This document shows positions 1 through 4,872 of a stretch of 5,781 bases of DNA, piece after piece. Under the pieces are notes generated by a model. It had not been told where the DNA came from. It was given only the letters and a program-made list of their open reading frames with translations, and searched no databases. Source of the DNA: Oscillospiraceae bacterium. GTDB lineage: Bacteria > Bacillota > Clostridia > Oscillospirales > Ruminococcaceae. Numbering within the stretch: position 1 is the first letter of the stretch; every line of letters begins with the position of its first letter. A program made the position numbers and the translations under genes. The DNA lies in the NCBI GenBank assembly GCA_029068025.1, contig JAIEDJ010000122.1, positions 1 through 5,781 of the forward strand, read 5' to 3'.

Positions 1-512
1 AGCTGGGTCTGTCGCAGGTGGACGCGGAGCTTATCGCGGAGAATCTGCCGCGCTGCAGGCTGTTTGACGAGTGCGTAAGTATCGGAGGCTGTTCGGCAAA
101 GACGGTTTCCAACTGGGTGCTTGCCGATGTTTCAAAGTATATGAACGAGACCGGCAAGGATATAGGTGAAACTCCGCTTACTGCGGCTTTGCTTGTTGAG
201 ATAATCAAGCTTATCGAGGCGAACAAGATCTCCAACAACTCCGGCAAGATCATCTTTGAAGAAATTATGTCGGGCAATACCGATATCAATAAGATCATCG
301 AGGAAAAGGGCTTGGCGCAGATCTCGGACGATTCGGCTATCGAGAAGATCGTAAACGATGTTCTCGCCGCAAATCAAAAGTCGGTCGACGACTACCGCGG
401 CGGCAAGACCAATGCGCTCGGATTCCTTGTCGGGCAATGCATGAAAGCGTCCAAGGGTCAGGCAAACCCGGCTAAGTGCAAGGAGCTTGTGCTGAAATAT
501 CTTGAAGGCTAA
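1..512 (+). CDS. gatB: Asp-tRNA(Asn)/Glu-tRNA(Gln) amidotransferase subunit B, C-terminal part (5' truncated)
   Basis: GatB is the tRNA-binding kinase subunit of the cytoplasmic GatCAB complex, which converts misacylated Glu-tRNA(Gln) (and Asp-tRNA(Asn)) to the amide form. The reading frame is open from base 3 and ends in TAA at 510-512, leaving about 169 residues of a protein that is usually near 475. What is left is the helical linker (reads IIKLIEANKISNNSGK) and the GatB/YqeY tail domain, recognisable from AQISDD (codons from 315), then VDDYRGGKTNALGFLVGQCM and SKGQANP near the end. The catalytic amino-terminal half lies upstream of the window. A GTG at 18 could be read as a start, but the family match continues before it, so this is an edge truncation and not a short gene. 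gatB is commonly the last gene of gatCAB; here two small genes follow it closely. Confidence 0.96.
   Translation, partial: LGLSQVDAELIAENLPRCRLFDECVSIGGCSAKTVSNWVLADVSKYMNETGKDIGETPLTAALLVEIIKLIEANKISNNSGKIIFEEIMSGNTDINKIIEEKGLAQISDDSAIEKIVNDVLAANQKSVDDYRGGKTNALGFLVGQCMKASKGQANPAKCKELVLKYLEG
504..508 (+). promoter_or_regulatory. Ribosome binding site for the Nudix gene
   Basis: GAAGG lies inside the last codons of gatB, 8 nt before ATG 517. This spacing favours ATG 517 (or the adjacent GTG 514) over the TTG at 502, which would overlap gatB and has no such site upstream. Confidence 0.6.
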
Positions 513-516
513 TGTG

Positions 517-1005
517 ATGGCAGAGGATATTTTATTTAAGTTCGACAGCTTTATGTTTTCATATCGTGTCGGAGGAATATTGATCCACGAAAATAAGATC
601 CTGCTCCAAAAGCCACCCAATGATGAGTACGCTATAATCGGCGGTCATGTGCAGGCGTTTGAGGATTCCGCACAAACGCTGGAGAGGGAATTTTTTGAGG
701 AGCTTCACACTTGTATTAAAGCTGAGAACCTTATAGCAATAGGTGAGATATTCTTTCTATGGGGAGAACGCTCGTGCCACCAAATATCGCTGTACTATAA
801 TGTCAGCTTGGCGGGTACGGTCTCAATTCCCTTGGAAGGAGTATTTCACGGCTATGATGATCTCGGCTGTGAACGGATAGACCTCGATTTTTGTTGGGTG
901 CCGCTCGATGACCTGAACAGCCTTACCGTATATCCCACCGAGCTAATTCCGCATATCACGGCAAATAACGGCGGTGTGCTGCATTTTATTTCAAGGCAGA
1001 TTTGA
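517..1005 (+). CDS. Nudix hydrolase
   Basis: A 162-residue single-domain Nudix protein, expected to hydrolyse a nucleoside diphosphate linked to another group, with a divalent metal, in the cytoplasm. The Nudix box is at residues 43-65: G43, E49, then R57-E58 and E61-E62 fit the G-x5-E-x7-RE-U-x-EE pattern exactly. The pattern's late glycine is replaced by H64 (EELHT). Before the box, residues 18-31 form the usual first strands (VGGILIHENKILLQ); after it, CHQI at 87-90 and the following strand match the normal fold. Substrate cannot be read from the sequence; possibilities include ADP-ribose-type compounds or damaged nucleotides. It starts 4 nt after gatB and has no visible promoter of its own, so co-transcription with gat is likely. 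The first part is AT-rich for this window (541-600 has 22 G/C in 60), which hints at a later arrival. Confidence 0.88.
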   Translation: MAEDILFKFDSFMFSYRVGGILIHENKILLQKPPNDEYAIIGGHVQAFEDSAQTLEREFFEELHTCIKAENLIAIGEIFFLWGERSCHQISLYYNVSLAGTVSIPLEGVFHGYDDLGCERIDLDFCWVPLDDLNSLTVYPTELIPHITANNGGVLHFISRQI

Positions 1006-1019
1006 TAGTCGAAGATATT

Positions 1020-1025
1020 AGGTGA
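1020..1025 (+). promoter_or_regulatory. Ribosome binding site for the SMI1/KNR4 gene
   Basis: AGGTGA lies 4 nt before ATG 1030, in the 24-nt gap after the Nudix stop codon. The spacing is a little short but supports this start. Confidence 0.5.
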
Positions 1026-1029
1026 ATTT

Positions 1030-1449
1030 ATGATCGAATTTTTTGACTATGCCGCACCGGAACCTCCCGTGATCGAAGACCGGCTTTTGGAGCTTACAAG
1101 ATGGCTTTCCGAGAACAAATTTCCCGATACGGAGCTTCCGGAGGACTATACGGAATTTTTACGCGAGAGTAACGGCGGCGATTTTGTGAAAAACGACAGG
1201 GAATTTCAGATGTTCAAGGCGGAAGAGATCCCCGGGTTTTATGAGGCGTATATGTTCGGCGAATTTATGCCGTTCGCGCTGCCGATCGGGGCTGACGGCT
1301 GCGGAAATCTTTACATTTTCGACAAACGCGGCAGCTGCAGCGCGGTATACTTGGTCGATGCCGGAAATATGGGCTGGGACGGGGACGGATTCGAGCTGCT
1401 TGCAGAGAGTTTTCTTGACTGTATCAACGGAAATTTTAAGCAAAGCTGA
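1030..1449 (+). CDS. SMI1/KNR4 (SUKH) family protein
   Basis: A 139-residue soluble protein with no signal peptide or membrane segment. Two family marks are visible: LPEDYTEFLRESNGG at residues 36-50 and PIGADGCGNLYIFD at 85-98, with EEIPGFYEAY at 65-74 between them. This order (helix ending in NGG, the region with the EIPGFY run, then a G-x-D-G-x-G-N turn leading into a strand) is typical of SUKH-1 proteins. Many bacterial family members are immunity proteins against polymorphic or contact-dependent toxins, but the family is also found alone with no known job. No toxin gene is visible on either side here, so an immunity role is only a possibility: an orphan immunity gene or a housekeeping regulator would both fit. 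It lies 24 nt after the Nudix gene and ends 10 nt before a strong terminator, so it is the last gene of the gatB-side unit. Confidence 0.75.
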   Translation: MIEFFDYAAPEPPVIEDRLLELTRWLSENKFPDTELPEDYTEFLRESNGGDFVKNDREFQMFKAEEIPGFYEAYMFGEFMPFALPIGADGCGNLYIFDKRGSCSAVYLVDAGNMGWDGDGFELLAESFLDCINGNFKQS

Positions 1450-1459
1450 AAATTTAAAA

Positions 1460-1495
1460 CCGCGCAAACTTTTTTGAGGCTTGCGCGGCTTTTTT
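1460..1495 (+). terminator. Rho-independent terminator closing the gatB-Nudix-SMI1 unit
   Basis: A perfect 8-bp GC-rich stem, CCGCGCAA (1460-1467) with TTGCGCGG (1481-1488), encloses a 13-nt loop and is followed after one C by six T (1490-1495). It starts 10 nt after the stop of the SMI1/KNR4 gene and lies upstream of the leu promoter, so it separates the two transcription units. Confidence 0.9.
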
Positions 1496-1520
1496 GTATT
1501 ATTTTGTATCAACATACCAA

Positions 1521-1535
1521 AAAATTCGGAAAAGC
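1521..1535 (+). promoter_or_regulatory. Possible CodY-like operator upstream of the leu promoter
   Basis: The 15-nt stretch AAAATTCGGAAAAGC agrees with the CodY consensus AATTTTCWGAAAATT at 10 of 15 positions, keeping the core TTC-n-GAAAA. It ends 2 nt before the -35 box. CodY is the branched-chain amino acid and GTP sensor that represses leucine genes in many Firmicutes. The match is weak in an A-rich stretch, and nothing in the window shows that this organism has CodY. Confidence 0.25.
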
Positions 1536-1537
1536 CC

Positions 1538-1566
1538 TTTACACGGCGCGAAAAATGTGTTATAAT
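1538..1566 (+). promoter_or_regulatory. Sigma-A type promoter of the leu operon
   Basis: The -35 box is TTTACA (1538-1543, five of six consensus bases), the spacer is 17 nt, and the -10 box is TATAAT (1561-1566), with a TG at 1558-1559 giving an extended -10. Transcription would start near 1573, leaving a leader of about 54 nt before leuC. That is too short for a T-box or a leader-peptide attenuator, so control is more likely by a protein binding at the promoter. Confidence 0.88.
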
Positions 1567-1583
1567 TAATATGTATGATTATA
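1561..1583. repeat. Imperfect inverted repeat over the -10 box and start site
   Basis: TATAATTA (1561-1568) and TGATTATA (1576-1583) are inverted copies with 7 of 8 positions matching around a 7-nt centre. The repeat spans the -10 box and the predicted transcription start, where a repressor would act. It is AT-rich and partly made of the -10 consensus itself, so chance is a serious alternative. Confidence 0.25.
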
Positions 1584-1613
1584 TACGGGCGACTGTTCGT
1601 CAAAAAATTTATT

Positions 1614-1619
1614 GGAGGG
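1614..1619 (+). promoter_or_regulatory. Ribosome binding site of leuC
   Basis: GGAGGG ends 7 nt before ATG 1627. It fixes the start at 1627 and rules out the in-frame TTG at 1612, which lies upstream of or within this site. Confidence 0.88.
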
Positions 1620-1626
1620 AAATACA

Positions 1627-2886
1627 ATGGGAATGACTATGACCCAGAAAATACTCGCTAAGCACGCGGGTCTGGACAGCGTTGTCGAGGGGCAGCTGAT
1701 CAGAGCTAAGCTGGATATGGTGCTCGGCAACGATATCACAAGCCCTGTGGCTATTAACGAGTTCAACAAGAACGGATTCGACAAGGTATTCGATAAGAGC
1801 AAGATCTCGCTTGTTATGGATCACTTTACGCCGAACAAGGATATCAAGGCGGCTATTCAGTGTCAGCAGTGCAGAGGATTTGCGGATAAATACGATATCG
1901 ACAACTTCTATGATGTCGGTAACGTCGGCATCGAGCATGCGCTGCTTCCCGAGAAAGGTCTTGTGGTGCCGTCTGACTGCGTTATCGGCGCGGATTCGCA
2001 TACTTGTACTTACGGAGCGCTCGGCGCGTTCTCAACGGGCGTGGGTTCCACGGATATGGCTGCCGGAATGGCTACCGGAGAGGCTTGGTTCAAGGTTCCC
2101 GGGGCTATCAAGTTTAACCTTACCGGAAAGCTCAACAAGTGGGTCAGCGGCAAGGACGTTATTCTTCACATTATTGGAATGATCGGCGTTGACGGCGCTT
2201 TGTATCAGTCGATGGAGTTCAGCGGCGATGGCTTGAAAAATCTCTCAATGGACGACCGTCTTTGCATGGCTAACATGGCTATTGAGGCGGGTGCTAAGAA
2301 CGGCATTTTCGAGGTCGACGAGGTAACGCTCGACTATGTAAAGGGCAGAACGAACCGCACTTTCGAGACGTTCAAGGCAGATCCCGACGCGCATTATAAC
2401 AGAGTAATTGATATTGATCTTTCAACTATCAAGTCGACGGTCGCTTTCCCGCATTTGCCCGAGAACACCAAGACTATTGACGAGGTCGGGGAGATCAAGA
2501 TCGATCAGGTAGTCATCGGTTCGTGTACAAACGGACGTTACAGCGATCTGGAGACCGCTGCGGCTGTCGTTAAGGGAAAGAAAGTCGCTAAGGGCGTCCG
2601 CGCTATCGTTATCCCTGCTACTCAGCAGATCTATCTTGACGCGCTGAAAAACGGACTGCTTGAAATATTCGTTGAGGCGGGCATGGTGGTTTCCGCGCCT
2701 ACCTGCGGTCCGTGTCTGGGCGGTCACATGGGAATCCTCGCGCCGCATGAGAGAGCGGTTTCCACAACTAACAGAAACTTTGTCGGACGTATGGGCGATA
2801 CCACTTCGGAAGTGTATCTCGCAAGCCCTGCGATCGCGGCGGCAAGCGCTTTGACAGGCTATATTTCTAACGTACAGGAGGGCTGA
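1627..2886 (+). CDS. leuC: 3-isopropylmalate dehydratase large subunit
   Basis: This is the Fe-S subunit of isopropylmalate isomerase, which with LeuD converts 2-isopropylmalate to 3-isopropylmalate in leucine synthesis in the cytoplasm. The protein has 419 residues, the length of the short archaeal/clostridial LeuC group; the enterobacterial type is near 466. The three [4Fe-4S] ligands are visible: C300 in VIGSCTNG (296-303) and C360 and C363 in PTCGPCLGG. Other aconitase-family marks are DHFTPNK (65-71), GADSHT (121-126) and NRNFVGRMG (382-390). Because this group is close to homoaconitase and other related hydro-lyases, substrate is set partly by context; leuD and leuB in the same operon make leucine synthesis the clear choice. 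The start is fixed by the GGAGGG site. It is the first gene after the promoter, so leuA is not directly upstream as it is in many leu operons. Confidence 0.97.
   Translation: MGMTMTQKILAKHAGLDSVVEGQLIRAKLDMVLGNDITSPVAINEFNKNGFDKVFDKSKISLVMDHFTPNKDIKAAIQCQQCRGFADKYDIDNFYDVGNVGIEHALLPEKGLVVPSDCVIGADSHTCTYGALGAFSTGVGSTDMAAGMATGEAWFKVPGAIKFNLTGKLNKWVSGKDVILHIIGMIGVDGALYQSMEFSGDGLKNLSMDDRLCMANMAIEAGAKNGIFEVDEVTLDYVKGRTNRTFETFKADPDAHYNRVIDIDLSTIKSTVAFPHLPENTKTIDEVGEIKIDQVVIGSCTNGRYSDLETAAAVVKGKKVAKGVRAIVIPATQQIYLDALKNGLLEIFVEAGMVVSAPTCGPCLGGHMGILAPHERAVSTTNRNFVGRMGDTTSEVYLASPAIAAASALTGYISNVQEG
2876..2882 (+). promoter_or_regulatory. Ribosome binding site of leuD inside the end of leuC
   Basis: AGGAGGG overlaps the last codons of leuC and lies 9 nt before ATG 2892. 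It is among the strongest sites in the window and is consistent with equal production of the two isomerase subunits. Confidence 0.85.
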
Positions 2887-2891
2887 TTTTT

Positions 2892-3371
2892 ATGAAAGCA
2901 CACGGAATAGTTCACAAGTACGGGGACAACGTCGATACGGACGTTATTATTCCCGCGCGTTACCTCAATACATCGGATCACAAGGAGCTTGCTTCCCACT
3001 GTATGGAGGATATCGACAAGGATTTTGTCAAGAACGTCAAGGACGGCGATATTATGGTGGCGAATATGAATTTCGGCTGCGGCAGTTCGCGCGAGCACGC
3101 TCCGATCGCTATTAAGGCGAGCGGTATCGGCTGTGTTATCGCGTCTACGTTCGCGAGAATTTTCTACCGCAACTCTATCAATATCGGGCTGCCTATTCTC
3201 GAATGTGACGAGGCGGCTAAGGATATTGACGCGGGCAATGAGGTCGAAATCGACTTCGATACCGGAGTTATTACCAATATTACAAAGAACAAGACTTATC
3301 AGGCTCTGCCGTTCCCGGATTTTATCAAGGAGATCATCAATAAGGGCGGGCTTCTGAACTCGCTTAAATGA
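2892..3371 (+). CDS. leuD: 3-isopropylmalate dehydratase small subunit
   Basis: This is the swivel-domain subunit that pairs with LeuC to form the active isomerase. It has 159 residues, matching the short LeuD type that goes with short LeuC; the enterobacterial form is about 200. Visible marks are DNVDTDVIIPARYL (12-25), with the loop YLNTSD (24-29) in the region that decides substrate in this family, and NFGCGSSREHAP (60-71), the hallmark of the aconitase small domain. It starts 5 nt after the leuC stop. Its own TGA shares bases with the next gene's ATG in an ATGA overlap at 3368-3371, so ribosomes finishing leuD can pass directly to the acetyltransferase gene. No sign of damage. Confidence 0.97.
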   Translation: MKAHGIVHKYGDNVDTDVIIPARYLNTSDHKELASHCMEDIDKDFVKNVKDGDIMVANMNFGCGSSREHAPIAIKASGIGCVIASTFARIFYRNSINIGLPILECDEAAKDIDAGNEVEIDFDTGVITNITKNKTYQALPFPDFIKEIINKGGLLNSLK

Positions 3372-3829
3372 GAATAGATATCCGCACCGCTATTTATCCC
3401 GATGTTGAAAAGCTGGCGCTTATTAAAGTACTTGCAAAGCACGGCGACGAGGCGAACGCGGTCTCGCTGGACTTTGAGTACGCGTACATCAACGGGCTGC
3501 TCGATGAGCGGCGCACGGTTTTTGTATTGCTGTGGGACAGAGTACCTGTGGCGTTCTGCGCGGCGCGGGAATGTGTCCGTAAGCCTTTTTGGGGATATGC
3601 TCTGATAAGCGATCTGTACGTTCTGCCCGAGTATCAGCACAAGGGGTGCGGCAGAAAGCTGCTTTCGCATACGCTTCGGAAGCTCCGCGCGGACGGTTAT
3701 CTGAGCGCGGTTCTGGAGACTGCCGCCGACAATAGGGACGCGCGGCGGTTTTATGAAAAATTCGGATTTGCGGTGAGTTCCCGAGGGAACATTTCAAACG
3801 GCTATATTGTTTACACTATCGACTTCTGA
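3368..3829 (+). CDS. GNAT family N-acetyltransferase (first of a tandem pair)
   Basis: A 153-residue single-domain GNAT protein, expected to transfer an acetyl group from acetyl-CoA to an amine; the substrate is unknown. The CoA-binding motif A is ISDLYVLPEYQHKGCGRKLL (80-99), with the pyrophosphate loop Q90-H-K-G-C-G95. Motif B follows as N122 to F134 (NRDARRFYEKFGF), including the usual N and Y129. The amino end (IDIRTAIYPDVEKL) is the standard first strand and helix. Its ATG overlaps the leuD stop by 4 nt, which implies translational coupling to leuD. It resembles the next gene: 26 of 55 aligned residues are identical across motifs A and B, though many of these are family-conserved. It lies in a GC-rich stretch rich in CGG, CGC and GCG codons, unlike leuC and leuD. 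RimI-like or antibiotic-modifying roles cannot be decided from sequence. Confidence 0.9.
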   Translation: MRIDIRTAIYPDVEKLALIKVLAKHGDEANAVSLDFEYAYINGLLDERRTVFVLLWDRVPVAFCAARECVRKPFWGYALISDLYVLPEYQHKGCGRKLLSHTLRKLRADGYLSAVLETAADNRDARRFYEKFGFAVSSRGNISNGYIVYTIDF

Positions 3830-3834
3830 GGTGA
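3828..3834 (+). promoter_or_regulatory. Ribosome binding site supporting a GTG start
   Basis: GAGGTGA overlaps the stop of the first acetyltransferase gene and sits 4 nt before GTG 3839 (7 nt counted from its GAGG core). It supports the non-ATG start of the second acetyltransferase. Confidence 0.6.
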
Positions 3835-3838
3835 GGGT

Positions 3839-4318
3839 GTGAATATTGAGATAAGGCGCGCTAAGCCTTCCGATATCGAGGAAATGTCAGTGGTCGTGGA
3901 CAGCGCGTGGCGCGAGAACTACCGCGATATCTTCACGGCGGAGGTCATTGACAGGTTCACAGGAGAGCACCGACGAGAGAGCTTTAAAGGCTTGCTTGAA
4001 CGCGGGGTCGATATATTCGTGCTTACCGCGGACGGCAGGGTATCGGCGCTTTGCGCGTATCAGACAACGGTCGCTTTGCCCGACTGCGCGGAGATCATGC
4101 TGCTGTACGTTCATCCGGATCATCAGCGGCGCGGGCTGGGCGGTCGGCTGTTCGGGTATGTTCTGAACGAGCTGCGGCGCGGCGGGTTTGTCCGCGTGCT
4201 GCTGGACACCGCGGAGAAGAACGAGGGTGCGCGGCTGTTCTATGAGAAGCACGGCTTTGCTGTGAATAAGCAGTTTGAAAACGGGATCAACTATGTTACT
4301 TACTTAAGGAATTTATGA
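3839..4318 (+). CDS. GNAT family N-acetyltransferase (second of a tandem pair)
   Basis: A 159-residue GNAT protein beginning with GTG. The CoA-binding motif A is at residues 86-104, with the loop Q96-R-R-G-L-G101 after LLYVHPDH, and motif B is N128 to F140 (NEGARLFYEKHGF). The amino part W24-R-E-N-Y28-R-D-I-F is the tryptophan-to-tyrosine helix seen in many small-molecule or protein N-acetyltransferases. It begins 9 nt after the first GNAT gene, and its TGA overlaps the ATG of the kptA-like gene (ATGA at 4315-4318). Local GC is high: 4141-4200 has 40 G/C in 60, against 27 in 60 at 1741-1800 in leuC. The two GNAT genes may be an old duplication; their amino halves have diverged much more than the motif regions, so they probably act on different substrates. 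The substrate is unknown. Confidence 0.9.
   Translation: MNIEIRRAKPSDIEEMSVVVDSAWRENYRDIFTAEVIDRFTGEHRRESFKGLLERGVDIFVLTADGRVSALCAYQTTVALPDCAEIMLLYVHPDHQRRGLGGRLFGYVLNELRRGGFVRVLLDTAEKNEGARLFYEKHGFAVNKQFENGINYVTYLRNL
4306..4310 (+). promoter_or_regulatory. Ribosome binding site of the kptA-like gene
   Basis: AAGGA lies inside the end of the second GNAT gene, 4 nt before ATG 4315. It is weaker and closer than the leuC and leuD sites, so the ATGA overlap (coupled restart) probably matters for translation here. Confidence 0.5.
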
Positions 4319-4857
4319 AAGATCTAAAGAAAACGAGCATTTTTATCAGTCTGATACTTCGGCACAAGCCCGAGGCTGTCGGCATTTCGCTTGACGAACA
4401 TGGTTGGGCTAGTGTTGACGAGCTTATCGGCGGCATCAACAAGACAAAGGGTTATTTTATAGATATGCCGACACTTGAGGAGATCGTTCGCACGGACAAC
4501 AAGCAGCGGTACAGCTTCAACGAGGACAAGACGCTTATTCGCGCAAATCAAGGGCACTCGGTCAATGTTGATGTAGAGCTAAAAGAAGCCGAACCGCCCG
4601 AGCAGCTGTTTCACGGCACGGGTGAGAAGTCCGTCGCGGCTATCAGAAAAGAGGGACTGAAGCCGCAGGGCAGGCTTTATGTTCATCTCTCAAAGGATAA
4701 GGAGACTGCCGAAAAGGTGGGTGCGCGGCACGGAAAGCCGCATATCTTCTTTGTTCATTCGGGGAAGATGTATCGCGCGGGCTATAAATTTTATCTCTCC
4801 GAGAACGGAGTTTGGCTTACAAAATCGGTTCCTCCCGAGTTTCTGGAGGAACGCTGA
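4315..4857 (+). CDS. kptA: RNA 2'-phosphotransferase, Tpt1/KptA family
   Basis: Tpt1/KptA enzymes remove an internal RNA 2'-phosphate by moving it to NAD+, giving ADP-ribose 1'',2''-cyclic phosphate and nicotinamide. In yeast this finishes tRNA splicing; in bacteria the natural substrate is unknown. The 180-residue protein has the normal length. The amino winged-helix half holds R16-H17 in LRHKPE, then R65 in KQRYSF and RANQGHS (76-82). The ADP-ribosyltransferase-like half holds H100 in LFHGTGEKS (98-106), H124 in VHLS, and R138 in GARHGKP. R16, H17, R65 and R138 correspond, by motif position, to the Arg-His-Arg-Arg catalytic set of the family, so the enzyme should be active. The ATG overlaps the preceding GNAT stop by 4 nt, and leuB follows after 15 nt. 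An NAD+-using RNA repair gene inside a leucine operon has no obvious metabolic reason. Confidence 0.94.
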   Translation: MKDLKKTSIFISLILRHKPEAVGISLDEHGWASVDELIGGINKTKGYFIDMPTLEEIVRTDNKQRYSFNEDKTLIRANQGHSVNVDVELKEAEPPEQLFHGTGEKSVAAIRKEGLKPQGRLYVHLSKDKETAEKVGARHGKPHIFFVHSGKMYRAGYKFYLSENGVWLTKSVPPEFLEER

Positions 4858-4862
4858 AAGGA
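4857..4862 (+). promoter_or_regulatory. Ribosome binding site of leuB
   Basis: AAAGGA overlaps the last base of the kptA stop codon and lies 10 nt before ATG 4873. The spacing is slightly long but acceptable. No terminator or convincing promoter occurs in the 15-nt gap. Confidence 0.6.
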
Positions 4863-4872
4863 AGATCATATA

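Noticed and set aside
502..516. Upstream TTG start for the Nudix gene
   Set aside because: It would overlap gatB by 11 nt, and the only ribosome site (504-508) lies after it; ATG 517 fits better.
132..620. 162-codon open frame on the minus strand
   Set aside because: It lies opposite the end of gatB and the start of the Nudix gene, has no family motif that I recognise, and is explained by codon bias on the coding strand.
1241..1477. 78-codon plus-strand frame inside the SMI1/KNR4 gene
   Set aside because: It runs through the SMI1/KNR4 coding region in another frame and ends within the terminator hairpin; it has no ribosome site or family match.
1573..1626. T-box or leucine attenuator in the leuC leader
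   Set aside because: The leader is only about 54 nt, with no stem-loop array, no T-box sequence and no terminator-antiterminator pair.
1609..2001. 130-codon minus-strand frame opposite leuC
   Set aside because: leuC on the other strand is certain from its motifs, and this frame has no recognisable domain.
3887..4252. Open frames on both strands within the second GNAT gene
   Set aside because: High GC lowers stop-codon frequency, so long chance frames are expected. The GNAT frame carries the only real motifs.
517..4857. One ADP-ribose pathway linking the Nudix hydrolase with KptA
   Set aside because: KptA makes an ADP-ribose cyclic phosphate and some Nudix enzymes use ADP-ribose compounds, but the two genes are in separate units divided by a terminator and a promoter, so the link is not supported.
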